Of a stretch of 64,000 nt of DNA, positions 22,606-33,149 are shown one piece after another. The stretch is from NCBI GenBank assembly GCA_051294375.1, contig CM119267.1, positions 26,337,324 to 26,401,323 on the forward strand, written 5' to 3'. This DNA is from Paraspadella gotoi. Its lineage: Eukaryota; Chaetognatha. Both the position numbers and the translations under genes were made by a program. The notes beneath the pieces were generated by a model. It was given only the letters and a program-made list of their open reading frames with translations, had not been told where the DNA came from and searched no databases. Positions within the stretch are counted from its first letter, which is position 1; each line of letters starts with the position of its first letter.

Positions 22606-22895
22606 AACCGTCAGTTGACCAAATTAAGTAAGTTGACCAAAATATGCAAGTTGACCAAATTATGACAATTATTATTGGCTCAGCTACTGGTTCATATATA
22701 GATCAATTGATTTATATATTTTTTCGTATATTTATAAAGAAGTCTGTTATGATTTGTTATGATCTGTTAAGATCACAAATTGAAAGTCAGAAAGAATTGT
22801 CGAGATTTATCATCAGATTAGCTGATTACCACTTAATTATTGTAGGCAGAACCTACATTGTTTGCTCAAACTTGTTAAGACAAGTATTTACTTAC

Positions 22896-23153
22896 GCTTG
22901 ATGCTTCCGGCTGGGAAAATGAGCAAGGGCGAGTGCCAATTTATTGAATTTGAGATCGCAAAGGACGCAGCAGAGCATCCCGTCCTTGATCATCGGCCCC
23001 GTGTCGAGAATCTTTCGACCTAACGTTCCTTTTGGTAGATCCAGCTTCCCGCCCATGAGCTGGAGCATCTTAGCCTTCTTAGCATGGGCCTGACCGGCCA
23101 TGTGGGCATCGTATACAGAGCGAGTTGGGAGCGATTTGTTGCAAACGTCGCAT
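22896..23153 (-). CDS. Zinc-finger gene, exon 6: fingers 6 and 7
   Basis: Acceptor TATTCAG|A at 23153 and donor GC|GTAAGT at 22895, an ideal donor. It encodes residues 401-485, with split codons at both ends. Finger 6 is C401/C404/H417/H423 (CDVCNKSLPTRSVYDAH). Finger 7 is C462/C465/H478/H484 (CVLCDLKFNKLALALAH), where the usual small residues before the last His are replaced by FPSRK. Between them lies a basic linker (KMLQLMGGKLDLPKG) typical of regions following JAZ-type fingers. Confidence 0.9.
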
Positions 23154-24655
23154 CTGAATATTGAAAGTGAACTTTAAGTTCTCTCACGAAATCTGGTCGT
23201 TTAAAAATCATTGCATAAAAAAAAAAAAAAATTATAAAATGAATGTTAATTTACACTTTATCAATTATGACGTCGATAACACTAATACCCAGATATCCAA
23301 CAATATTGTAACTTTTTAAAAACACTACAATTACAACATACTCAGTGAGTATTACTCACTTATGCACGCAGTTCATTAAAAAAATTACGTTCAGAAATAG
23401 TGAGTTTCAGGGATATTACTTTTTTTGGTTCCATCATTCAACTCATGATCGGGACGAGATGTCAAAATAAAAAAAAATCGGATTCTAAATAACGAGAAAC
23501 GCGAAATTACAAGTATTTCGGCCAGTAACTTTCTTTCGTGAACGAATTTCCCGATGATCACGTGACTACACAAGTATTCACTTATTTGTAAAGCATTAAC
23601 TAAAATAACCAAGCATTGTTGCATATGCAGCAGATGGGGGTGCTGTCACTAGTTGCAAGCTAGTATAATGGTTAGCTAATTTCTAGTTTTGTTTAGAATT
23701 TTCACTTTTTTTAGTGAGAAATGAGGTAGCAACATTTAAGCGAAAATCTTTGTATTTTTACTTTGGTTTCTCAAATTCATAGAATTTATCTAATGTGGAA
23801 CAATAACAACAACAACACGCAACCTCAGTTAAAAGTGACCTGACTAACCTTACCCTCGATCGCTTTCACTCTCCCTGTTTATGGTTAACTTTGACCTTGT
23901 AAATTCCATTGTTATAGACTTAGCATCTGAGCCTTTTGACTGTTATTGTTATTAAAATCTTTCTTAATCTGAAAATTGTTGCGTCCACAAGTTTATTTGA
24001 AGACAGAATTAGACAGATTTGACATAATGCTGTAAAAGATACGGATTATTACCGAAGGTTAGTTTCTTGGGTCTTAGTTCTAGCTCTAGTAGTTATATTG
24101 AGTTATTCCCTGAGGCTCTAGGCCCAGTCTTCTTATGCTACAGATCGCGATCGCTCAACCTTCGTTTGGGACGCGACCTTCAGCCAATCATTGTTTTGCC
24201 GCGCCCGGGGCGTCTGGAATCACACCCCTTGTCCAGATTCCCGACAACAACAACGACAACAAAAATAAAATAACAAAAATAAGCAGAGAGGGAAGACGAG
24301 AGGGAGAGGGTTTAGGATTCGAAGAGTAGGGAGAAGACGAAGAAGAGGGAAAATTCCTACAAACTATATCCCTAACTTTCTTATCACGTGACCGTATTTT
24401 TATATGAGACTTCACAAAAGTATAAGGAGTTGTATAAGCTTAAAAAAGTCAAAAACATATTGAAAGCTGCTCTGACCAAATTGATTGTATTCATTGTCCA
24501 TGTATTTATCATCCATTGTTTTCGGTAGATTGCGCGTTGGACCTTCTCTTCGGGGATTTTACTCCTCTTTCTTTTCTTACTAGGCTCAGGTAGATACTAG
24601 GACTTTCCCACCCGTCCAAAAACGGTCTTTTACGAAGTTAGGCAATGTCCGGTCA
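23154..24655. other. Intron 5 sequence, no element recognised
   Basis: AT-rich DNA with a short GC-richer piece near 24060-24330 that ends in an ACAACAACG-type run and purine-rich DNA. No conserved coding pattern. Immediately followed by the hAT-type element. Confidence 0.4.
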
Positions 24656-24663
24656 CCGTCACG
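24656..24663. repeat. 8-bp target-site duplication, left copy (CCGTCACG)
   Basis: CCGTCACG directly precedes the element terminus and is repeated exactly at 25989-25996 directly after the other terminus. Eight base pairs is the hallmark duplication of hAT transposases. Confidence 0.85.
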
Positions 24664-25257
24664 CTGGGTTGGCAAAAACCTGGGTTTTTTTTAAAAAAAC
24701 CCGCCCACGTGGTTTTTTTGGGTTTTTTTGAGTTTTTTGGGTTTTATTGGGTTTTTTTGTGTTTTTTTAAATTATAGATCGCAGACTGTCATATTATTTC
24801 TTTTTAATTAAAAAATTTAAAATATTTATACTTCTTAAGTGATTACTGATAAAAATATATAAAAATATACTGATTATATTTAATAATAGTATTAATTAAT
24901 TAATATTTTTTATGGTAAACAGAAATGTAATAAATATAAATATTATATTTTCTGTATAAAACCTGTTATGAAAAAAGTGTATAAACTTAATTTTATTAGA
25001 AAAAAGTAATTAAATACTCAAAATAATTTGATATAAATATGCATCATAAACATTTATATAAATTACTATTACATTAGTACTTGTTTTTGCCGAACTAATT
25101 TGTCTTTTGGGCTAAAAATAAATTTGGATGTTCGGATTAAGTTAAGATTTTTTCCTGACGTCAATATATTATTATCCTGCATTTTCGTTACTTTACTCCT
25201 GGTGAGGATACCTTTTCAGAGAATTCTTTAACGTGTGACAAATATTCAAATATATAA

Positions 25258-25333
25258 TTTGGGCAAAATGATTTTTGTTTCACAACGAATTTTATTTTAT
25301 CATAGAAATGTAATTTTTCTCTCTCCCTGTCTC

Positions 25334-25371
<38 letters not shown>

Positions 25372-25507
25372 CCTTCTTTCACACAAAAAACTGTACAAAT
25401 TTTCACAAATCATTGACGCTGAAGAAGGCTTGCATCCAAAGCCGAAACATGTACGTTTTCTATGATAAAATAAAATTCGTTGTGAAACAAAAATCATTTT
25501 GCCCAAA
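25258..25507 (+). mobile_element. Foldback insert: perfect 48-bp inverted repeat around (CT)n
   Basis: 25258-25305 (TTTGGGCAAAATGATTTTTG...) is the exact reverse complement of 25460-25507. The 154-bp loop holds a (CT)n microsatellite (about 25317-25373) and a hammerhead-like core. The exact 48-bp match makes it a young nested insertion or a structure under constraint. Confidence 0.8.
25413..25459 (+). ncRNA. Possible minimal hammerhead ribozyme
   Basis: The core elements appear in order and spacing. CTGAAGA (25419-25425) fits CUGANGA. A stem II GGCT/AGCC closes around TGCATCCA. GAAA follows at 25444-25447. A two-base-pair stem III (AC...GT with loop AT) leads to the cleavage triplet GTA before CGT. 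Stem I would be GACG (25415-25418) with CGTT (25454-25457). Short stem III is known from hammerheads of Penelope-like elements and retrozymes. Stem I is weak as drawn, so activity is uncertain. Confidence 0.4.
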
Positions 25508-25988
25508 TACATACAACAACGAAAAAGAAAGGTTATTACCACTAAATATATAATTATATTGAAGTTTAATTTTTTCTGATAAATAGCTTTAAAAGAACCC
25601 TAACCTTGTGTTAAATAATAACAATAGAATAGCAATCATTTTTAATGTGTTGCTCTTAACATAATTTGCGATTCACGATTAGAATTACTTAATATAAGGA
25701 AAATGGTACAGAAGCCAGCAACGAAAGTGATACTGATAGTAAACAAATAAAACATAGGTTTAGGGTTATTTTTTATCATTAAATTATATATTAAGCTTTA
25801 AAAAATGATAGATCTTATATGATTTAAATTTTTGCTTCAACAATTTAATGTTTCATATTAAAAAATTAAGTAATTTTAAAAAAACCCAAAAAAAACCACT
25901 TTTTAGTGGGTTTTTTTGGTTTTTTTTAGCTGGGTTTTTTGGGGTTTTTTTGGTTTTTTTTTGGGTGGGTTTTTTAATGCCAACCCTG

Positions 25989-25996
25989 CCGTCACG
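25989..25996. repeat. 8-bp target-site duplication, right copy (CCGTCACG)
   Basis: Exact repeat of 24656-24663, directly after the CAACCCTG terminus. Confidence 0.85.
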
Positions 25997-26529
25997 TCAC
26001 GTCACCCCTATGATACCGTTTACAGACCCAGTTTTATGACATGTCCAAACCCGCCAAGAAGCTACTCGTCAATGAACTCGTGGCCAGACTTCTGTAGCGG
26101 AGGAGTTTCCTAACAATATCAACGCAGAGAATGGATTATCAAGTGGCTTGTCTCTTGGCTTCTCCGTCTTTTCTTCTGATAGACCAATCAGAGAGGAGGC
26201 TTCCCTCAGGAAACCGACGGCAGAGAAACGAGAGAATGAACTGGATCACTCTTAAACTTACCACGCCTACTTCCTTCGTTGATATACTTCCTTTTATTAA
26301 TATGGCTTAATTTCTCTCTTAATCATATTAAAAAGAAAAATTAAACCAATACGACACGATGAAAGTCATTGAAATCGTTCTCTGAATACGAATAGGTTAT
26401 TTGAAACATGGTTTTCTTCATATATGACAAAAAATCAATACAAAATAATATTTGGTAGTTAGGATATGACTAAATATAGGTTCTAGTTGGTTGGCGAATA
26501 TAATGAAAGGCGCGAGTTAGAGGAGAGGC
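25997..26529. other. Intron sequence, nothing recognised
   Basis: Balanced then AT-rich sequence with no recognisable gene or repeat end. Confidence 0.4.
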
Positions 26530-27060
26530 TCGAGGCTAATGTTGAGACACGGGGATGAACGCATCACCCACGGGCTCCTCTCCCAACCCTAACCCAGACC
26601 TCCCGTTCAACCCTTACCGAAACTGCCTTCGACACATCAACCACGGGCCCCTCCCACAAACCTAAACCAGGCCTCCCGTTCAACTCCATGCCTCTCCCCA
26701 ACCTAACCTTGGCCTCTCATTAAACCCTAACCCTTATTGCCTTCGACACGTCAACCACGGGCCCACCATCAACCCTAAACCGGGCCTCCCGTTCAACTCC
26801 GTGCCTCTCCCTTAACTCTAACCCTGGCCCGGGCCTCTTGTACATCTCCGTGCCTCAACCCTAACCCTAACTGCCTTCGATGCGTCAACCATGGGCCCCT
26901 CCCCCAACCCTAAACCGGGCCTCCCGTTCAACTCCGTGTCTCTCCCCTAACCCAGGATTGGCCTCCCGTACATCTCCGTGCCTCAACCCTAACCGCCTTC
27001 AATACATAACCCACGGGGCTCTCTCCTAAACATCTCCCGTACATTTCCGTGCCTCAAGTT
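26530..27060. repeat. Tandem array of ~120-bp units with telomere-like CCCTAA words
   Basis: The phrase TGCCTTCGA recurs at about 26623, 26739, 26871 and 26993, giving units of 117-132 bp. Each unit contains CAACCCTAACCC-like words, CGGGCC and TCCCGTTCAACTCCGTGCC. A diverged reverse-orientation relative is at 46110-46450. The CCCTAA words resemble the animal telomere repeat but are spaced by unique sequence. Confidence 0.75.
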
Positions 27061-27788
27061 ATGTCATAAACATGTCCAAATTCCTCTTTCCATTTCTTTT
27101 GTTAATATTGACAATAATTATTATTGCTATAATTATAGTCTTTGATTCATTAAAAAATAATTCCTATCAATGTTATAAGGAGGAAAGAAAACTTATTAAT
27201 TTTTTTTAATATAAAAAACATTACAGTATTATTATTAAAAGTAATGGTTTATCAAAATTAATAGCAAATGATCACAATAACATAAGATAAGAAAAACTGA
27301 CCTCCATATCCCTCTTCAATACTTATGGAAAACATAAAAGAAAAAAATAAAGAAAAAATGAAAAATTTAAAATTATAATTTTGCATAAAAAATAAATAAA
27401 TCAAAAAAATAAAAATATTAGATTATGACAAAATCGATTGGGAAAAATCTGATTTTTTTCAAAATGCAAAATTATTTCACAAGTTCCTTATTTATAATTC
27501 TCAATGAGACAAATGTTTATTTCAAAAATTTAAATATTCAATTTTTTAATTAATTAAAAATCATTTTAGAGTACTAAATTTTAAAATATTTTTATAAAAA
27601 TTTATACCTAATATTCTAAGAAGATGATTTTCCCAAAAATGTTACTTAGATCTTTCTTAAAACGCCAAACAAGTCACAGCCACAAAATGAATACAAAAAC
27701 TATAAAAAAGCAATATTGTTTTGTCATTCTGATTTAGAGATATTTGGTTGATTGTTATGCCTTAAATTTTCTTTAAATAAAAAAAATC
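27061..27788. other. AT-rich intron DNA, nothing recognised
   Basis: Strongly AT-rich; no coding or repeat-terminus signal. Confidence 0.4.
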
Positions 27789-28462
27789 TTAAAAGCAATA
27801 GGATCGTCGCAATTGCATAAGAAAAATCTGGATTGACGACAAATTTTGATACTAAAAAAATCAAATTTGAGAAAAAAAAAATCCACGAAAATCTCGGATG
27901 TAAATTTGTGAATAAATGGCGATATTAAAAGTTTTTAGAGAGAAAAAATTAATCAGAGAGAGAGAGAGAGTGAGAGAGAGAGAAAGAAGCCAAATCATTT
28001 TCAGCAGCAGAGGCACCCAGAAAAAAAGAAAGAAATCAAAAGGCAGCAGCAGAAGCAGCAGGATAAAAGAGAGAAAAAGAAGGAGCCCCTGCAAAGGAAG
28101 CTGCAGACTCGTTTTTTTCCCCTATGATTATGAATCAGTGACTAGGGAAAAGAGAGGGGGAGAGAGACATGTAATTAAAAGAGAAAAGAGAGAGAGAAAG
28201 AAATATGAAAATAAAATGTTTGTTTTGATAAAACGTAAACAAAACATATTTAATAACTGTCCTGACCCAATTTTAAGCACATCGATGATGAGAAGCTGTA
28301 TATAAATTTTCAGCTTCATACACCCAAATTTAATCATAAAAAATGCTATCTATAATTTGGAACGCCGACGACAACAACGACGACGACGACAACGACTACG
28401 CCCCTTATGCGCAAAAGCGTTACAATATCGTCGCAATCGCTTAGCGATTGCGACGATAAATA
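27789..28462 (+). mobile_element. Family B element, most complete copy
   Basis: The left end is AGGATCGTCGCAATTGCATAA (from about 27803). The right end is a hairpin, ATCGTCGCAATCGC-TTA-GCGATTGCGACGAT (28427-28457), whose last arm is the inverted repeat of the left end. The interior has (GA)n, GCAGCAGCAG words, a GTTTGTTTT/AAACAAAAC hairpin at 28220-28247, the conserved CATCGATGATGAGAAGCTG block and a GAC-rich run. No transposase. It is a non-autonomous element of about 660 bp with inverted ends. Confidence 0.65.
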
Positions 28463-28850
28463 GATAGCTCTTGATCTCTACTAGTAAATTGAGTTTGAAT
28501 ATAACTTTTTTTAATGAACAAGTTTAACCCAGATCAATTACAATGACGATGGTCAGAAATTTTGTTACCGTTTCAAGCTACTTTTAGCCTGATTTTTTAC
28601 ATATTTTGATTATCTTTGCGATCTTACTGATGAAAAACAGTCATGGTAAAGAGAGCCTATGTTCGTTAGAATATAAGGCATATGTTAGTAATCAGACAGA
28701 GCAAAAATTTTGGTCACAAGATATATAATTTTGCATGAGAATATAAGTTATGCCACGAGACTGTGCACTGCGACTTAATCTTAAGTTCGGACAAAATCAT
28801 TCTGGTAGAAATCGATTTAAATAAAAAAATTTTAAAAAATTTTAACTATA

Positions 28851-28995
28851 TGGTGGACTAAAATCCACCAACCGTTCATCAGCGGCCATTGGTGCCGGAG
28901 GCAAGTCATTCGCCTCCAACCCAAAGGTTCGGTGGTCGCCTAGCAGTTAAGAGGGACGGGGCGCTTAACCCGTCTGATAAGCAGATCCGACTAAA
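28851..28995 (+). mobile_element. SINE-like repeat, family S2, truncated
   Basis: Starts GGTGGACTAAAATCCACCAA, a small hairpin, then GGAGGCAAGTCATTCGCCTCC, a second hairpin, and GGGACGGGGCGCTTAAC. It matches 53044-53232 and 53588-53775 but lacks part of the GGTTCTAGCCC segment. The GGTTCTAGCCC word in the other copies resembles a pol III B box. Confidence 0.6.
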
Positions 28996-29387
28996 AAGAA
29001 AGTCAAATCTAAATCAAGTTTGAGCAAACTATGTCGGATCTGCCCGACGATCATTAGCGTAATTAATTAATTAATACAAACTATATAAACTAAAACAATA
29101 ACTTAATTAATAAATTAATTAATTTCATCCAAAATGTTTGTTTTTAGGTCTTTTCGTCACTGACCACGACAAAAGCAACGACGACGATGATGGCGATGAC
29201 ATAATGCCGATAATTAGGACTAAGCTCTGACGAACAAAGCCCGAGGTTTTTTTAATATATTCTTATACCGGCGCAAGGTAGAATGATGGCAATATTGTTA
29301 ATATTAAGTTTCAAAAAAATCCGACTATAAATATAGAAATTATTAACCAAAAATCTTTGGAAAATTCACCCCTTCTTTGGAAGATTT
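28996..29387. repeat. Family A front module and AATT runs
   Basis: AAGTTTGAGCAAACTATGTCG at about 29018, AATT-type runs, then the TTTTAGGTCTTTTCGTCACTG module with GACGACGATGA words near 29165. The rest is AT-rich. Confidence 0.5.
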
Positions 29388-29955
29388 TCGCCATAGAAGA
29401 TTTTTCCCGAATCTGACTCCCGGTTGAAAACTCTTAGAATTCCGATCGTTAGCTCCTCTTTTACTTTTACTTTAAATAAAATTTTCACCAAAATGGACTA
29501 ATTCACTTTACCATGATCGTATCATATCAAAATAACCTAATAAAATGTAAATAAAATTTTGAGAGCCCTTCAGACACTTTGCCAAAGGATTCCAAAATTG
29601 GACCTCATTTTTGAACAGGAACATACCTCAGTCACGTTTATATCGTTTTCAAGGAAAAAATCCTTTCATTTCTATATAAAATCAGAGATGGAAAATTTTT
29701 TCGTTCGAAGCAGTCTATTTTGTTCTGGCTTGTTTGATATCAAGATGTTGATGATTTGACAAGAGAAAAAAAATGCGAGCCCTTCAGATGCAACAGGATC
29801 GGAATCAATGTGTTTTCATCGATATTTTACCAGAATTTTTACCAGGAGCGTTTATATTGTTGGTAGTCAGATTTGAACGAAAATCTCCATTGAAAAAGTC
29901 TTCCTCGATCTCTAAGAGCGACGTAGACTCCCTACGATAATGATTGAGTTAAATA
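29388..29955. repeat. Family X dispersed repeat
   Basis: Contains paired phrases GAGCCCTTCAGA (29565, 29779) and gene-free sequence with AATCTGACT words at both ends (about 29410 and reversed near 29870). Related sequence occurs at 51395-52720 and 60605-61199. No coding content seen. Confidence 0.4.
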
Positions 29956-30104
29956 ATCAATTAATATATAAATAAATTGATTGAATAATTAATTAATAGA
30001 TAACTAAATAAATTGATTGTTTGAATAATTGATTGAATAATTGACCAATTAATTATTTATTAATTAATTGATTAATTAACTGATTAATTATTTGAAATAA
30101 TTAA

Positions 30105-30445
30105 TACATCTTATCTTGCATTTACATTTAATATAAAAAGAAAAAGCATAATCAATTAGTGAAACAGGTTGTTTGTTTTTTCCATTTAAACTCATTTCCA
30201 CTCGAAACTTGATTTTCAGCTTAATCACACACTTCCCTTCCCACCAAAAAATTTTCATTCCAATCCATCCATCCAATCACGAGTAATTGGAGTTTTCTGC
30301 TAAGGTGGGACGGACGGACAGACAGATGAATGGACGGACATCGTTTTTTTTTTGCATAATTTATCATAATTTTATATTCTGACATGATATATGTGAATGC
30401 CCGACAAGATTGAAGGGGCGGACCGACAAAGTGAATTATAGCGTA
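30105..30445 (+). repeat. Family A dispersed repeat, near full body
   Basis: In order: CATTTACATTTAATATAAAA, TTTAAACTCATTTCCACTCG, ATCACACACTTCC, CCATCCATCCAATCACGAG, GGTGGGACGGACGGACAGAC, GCATAATTTATCATAATTTT, GACATGATATATGTGAATG, then GGGGCGGACCGACAAAG. No coding. AATT runs precede it at 29950-30090. It abuts exon 5 closely, only about 20 bp from the splice donor. Confidence 0.7.
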
Positions 30446-30466
30446 AAATAATAAAAAAATGCTCGC

Positions 30467-30834
30467 CTTTTGTTGACAGACGGGTCGCGGGGTTTCGGTT
30501 CTTGCGGGACTGCAGAAAGACCGGTGAGGTAAGGAGTGTGACGGGGTCGTTTGGCATGACCAGGGCCTCCAAATTCAGATGGCTTTTGCTTGCGAGCTTG
30601 ACTAGGTCGAGGTGGACCACCTTCCGTCTGGGAGAGAGCTCTTTGCTTGTGCTTAGATCCATTCATGTGGTCCTGGAAGGGTTGGTGGCCTGACATCGCG
30701 ATTTTGCAGATGTCGCACCAGTAGGATTTGATGCCTGGCTGCGTTGAGGCCATTAGGCCAGAGTTGCCGAGTTCTGGCGCGTTTAGATGCGAGAGGCGTC
30801 TTGCGTGCTGTGCTCCACCAAGATGAGAGATGTA
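30467..30834 (-). CDS. Zinc-finger gene, exon 5: end of finger 4, finger 5
   Basis: Acceptor CTTTTAG|TAC at 30834. Residues 278-399 plus two bases of codon 400. It supplies H281 and H287 of finger 4 (YISHLGGAQH) and finger 5 (CDICKIAMSGHQPFQDH, C317/C320/H333/H339), then a basic Pro/Arg/Lys-rich linker. The best 3' end is AAAAG|GCGAGC at 30466-30465, a GC donor, which leaves two bases that complete an Arg codon with exon 6. No GT donor nearby keeps the frame so well. Past it the frame runs into AT-rich repeat. Confidence 0.85.
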
Positions 30835-31209
30835 CTAAAAGGGAGCATTAAATTTTTAAAAATAATTTTTGCGTAAGTGCTACACTGTTTTTTTTTTATC
30901 CATGCAGTCGAAAATTTTTACAATCCTGTACAGTTTCTAGTATAATTTTAAGTGCTTAAAACGATCCTCAATCAGATTTTGCGTTAGACCTACGCAAAAT
31001 TGACCGGAAGTTGATGTTGACTACAACATGGAATTTTTCTCTTTTCTTTAATTGCAAGATAAGAAAACAGTTTTATAAAAATAATAATTGCCTAAATTTT
31101 AAGTTACTCTCATTATTTAATAAGTTTTACTTTAAAAATGTTTTTAAAAAAGGTTCTTAGCCATAGTGGGCGTGTCCAAAACAGGAAATGACGCTCAAAA
31201 ACTGATAAA
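30835..31209. other. Intron 4 sequence, nothing recognised
   Basis: AT-rich DNA between exon 5 and the second copy of the inverted-repeat element. Confidence 0.4.
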
Positions 31210-32141
31210 ATACTATTCAAATCAGGTAGAGCGCGGGCTTAATTCAAAAGCGTTTTCTCAATATAATGCAAAATTTAAAAAAAGTCCAATAAAAACTTAT
31301 TAAAAACAAAAATCGTCGCACAGTGTTGCTTGTGAGTCCCAAATGCTAAAAAAAAAATTTTTTAATTTTTTTTTATTATTAAATAATATATAAAAATATT
31401 TATATAAATATAATTATAGTGTTAAGAATAAACTTTTTTATTCAATCCGAGAAAGGTAATACTATATATTAAAAAATATATATGCATAAAAAATTATATT
31501 TTATAATAATAAAATTTTAATTTTAATAAAATATAATAATTATATTAAAAATAATAAATCAAAATTTTTTAAAATTTTTTTATTTTAATAATAATAATAA
31601 TAATAATAATAAAATAATAATAATAAATAAAATATAAATATTTTATTTTTTAATTTTACTTTTTTAATTATAATTATTATTTTTATTATTATTATTTTTA
31701 TTATTATTTTATTATCATTATATAATCTGATAATAATATATATTTTATTATAAAATAATTTTATTTTATTTATTTAAAATTATACAAAATTATTTTTTAA
31801 TTATTTTAATATTCAAATGAATTTTAAAAAAATTATTCTTATAATTAATATATAATAAAAAATTATTTTTAACTGAATGGGATTTTTCTGAAAAATTCCG
31901 GCCCAGGATCTCACTGTGCGCCGGTTCTAAAGCTTAGTACTACGCATAGTACTAATCTTTGTTGGATCAAAACGAGCTCGATTTTAAGCGAAAGTTGATC
32001 GGTTTGAAGAGCGATTTTTGCGATTGCTTTTTGGCGATTACTTTTGAACAGATTGTTGGATTATGAAATTATACATGTAGATAATGTTTGCAATTGTCTA
32101 TCGAACGCTACCAAATTTGATATAAAACGAGTTGTTTAGAA
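31210..32141 (+). mobile_element. Second copy of the GATGAGCATCGTT element, ends lost
   Basis: Begins TACTATTCAAATCAGGTAGA and tracks 15853-16890 to GAACGCTACCAAATTTGATA, with shared landmarks AATCGTCGCACAGTG, the facing (AAT)n/(ATT)n core and CTCACTGTGCGCCGG. Both terminal GATGAGCATCGTT words are missing, and the AT core is shorter. Confidence 0.7.
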
Positions 32142-32367
32142 ACCATAACCATAGAAATAGGTCGAGATGATTAATTAAATTAATATTGTAAGTAAAAACT
32201 GAACAATACAGTAATTTTTTTTTCTGAATGTAAGTAGAGGCATTAGAAAAAGTAAAAAAAATAAATTCAAACATCTTCACCATTATAGTTTGGTACTGCC
32301 TTAAAAAACAGATAATAAACTTGCAAGTTAGATTAATTTTTTTTTTCTTTTTCTCTCATGAGCATAC

Positions 32368-32559
32368 CTGAGCGGCGTTTTCCATTTGAATCTTGCATTG
32401 CTCGCAGTAGTAAGCAGCTTCGGCAGGATCAGCCAAAGTCACGTCGACTTTTCCATTAAAGAGACGACGCGCGTGTTGCTTCCCGTCCAAATGGGCGTCG
32501 TATTGCATACGATTAGAGCCCAAGTTTAAATTGCAAAGGTCGCAGTAGTAGTCAAAAAC
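32368..32559 (-). CDS. Zinc-finger gene, exon 4: finger 3 and start of finger 4
   Basis: Acceptor AATTAG|GTT at 32559 and donor CAG|GTATGC at 32367, phase 0 at both ends, 64 codons (residues 214-277). Finger 3: C219/C222/H236/H242 (CDLCNLNLGSNRMQYDAH, 13 residues between Cys and His, one more than the others). Finger 4 starts with C265/C268 (YYCEQCKIQMENAAQ), and its histidines are in exon 5. The split of a finger by an intron is confirmed by correct spacing after joining. Confidence 0.9.
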
Positions 32560-32807
32560 CTAATTAAAAAATCCTAAAGTATAAGGATCGTCGCAAAAAA
32601 TTCTGGACCCATGACAGGACAGGGGCGGCGAGAGAAATGGCGGGCCCCCCCACTGGCATCCTGGCCGGACCCCCCACTCTCCATAATTTTAGTTTTCTAT
32701 TACCGACTTTCTGCCTTGAAAATTGCTCCAGTGCTCAAACTTCTGCCTACAGGACTTGCAACCTGGCATTGGTGTTTTACTGACACTTTTTTTTTTTTAA
32801 ATCACAA
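32560..32807. repeat. Family B left end and GC-richer spacer
   Basis: TCCTAAAGTATAAGGATCGTCGCA at about 32570-32595 is a family B terminus. A C/G-rich piece (32620-32690) and AT-rich DNA follow up to the DIRS terminus. Confidence 0.45.
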
Positions 32808-32858
32808 TCTTTAATTCTGAATGGAATTATGATTCTTATTGAAACCCCCCCCCACATT
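32808..32858 (+). repeat. DIRS element left inverted terminal repeat
   Basis: Pairs with 37015-37064; differences are one extra C in the C-run and one or two substitutions. The same terminus occurs at 61205-61254 in the second element. Confidence 0.85.
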
Positions 32859-33149
32859 ACCCTTTTGTCTCCCATAAAAGGCGAGACACCGCGCTGTGAC
32901 CAGACATGAAAAACAAAAAACAAACGAAAAAAGACTCCCGGCCTCAGCGCTGCTGCAGGGCCCAGTCCTGATGCTGCGACGACTCTGTTGAAGTGCTGCT
33001 GCGCCGGGGAAGGGTCACTAGTCCAGAGAAACGCCAACCAAAGCGCCCCACGAGACGTCCCTACACTAGAACCGGAAGAAAGTCAGGTCTCCGGCTCTGA
33101 GGATGACGCCGATATCGACGCCGTGAGCGAAGGCTTCCGAGACTGCCAT

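Larger units (their letters stand above)
24664..25988 (+). mobile_element. Non-autonomous hAT-type DNA transposon (1325 bp)
   Basis: The left end is CTGGGTTGGCAAAAACC; the right end read inward is CAGGGTTGGCATTAAAAAACC. They agree at nine or more of the first eleven bases, and CAGGGTTGGCA matches known hAT termini. The element is bounded by the perfect 8-bp duplication CCGTCACG. Next to both termini are G/T-rich blocks (GGGTTTTTTTGG words) that are inverted relative to each other. The interior is AT-rich with no transposase. It contains a nested 250-bp foldback with a (CT)n run (25258-25507). A truncated relative lies at 4095-4835. Confidence 0.85.

Noticed and set aside
27916-28305. 129-codon frame with Arg/Glu/Lys repeats
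   Set aside because: Created by (GA)n and GCAGCAG words inside the family B element; copies of the element break the frame.
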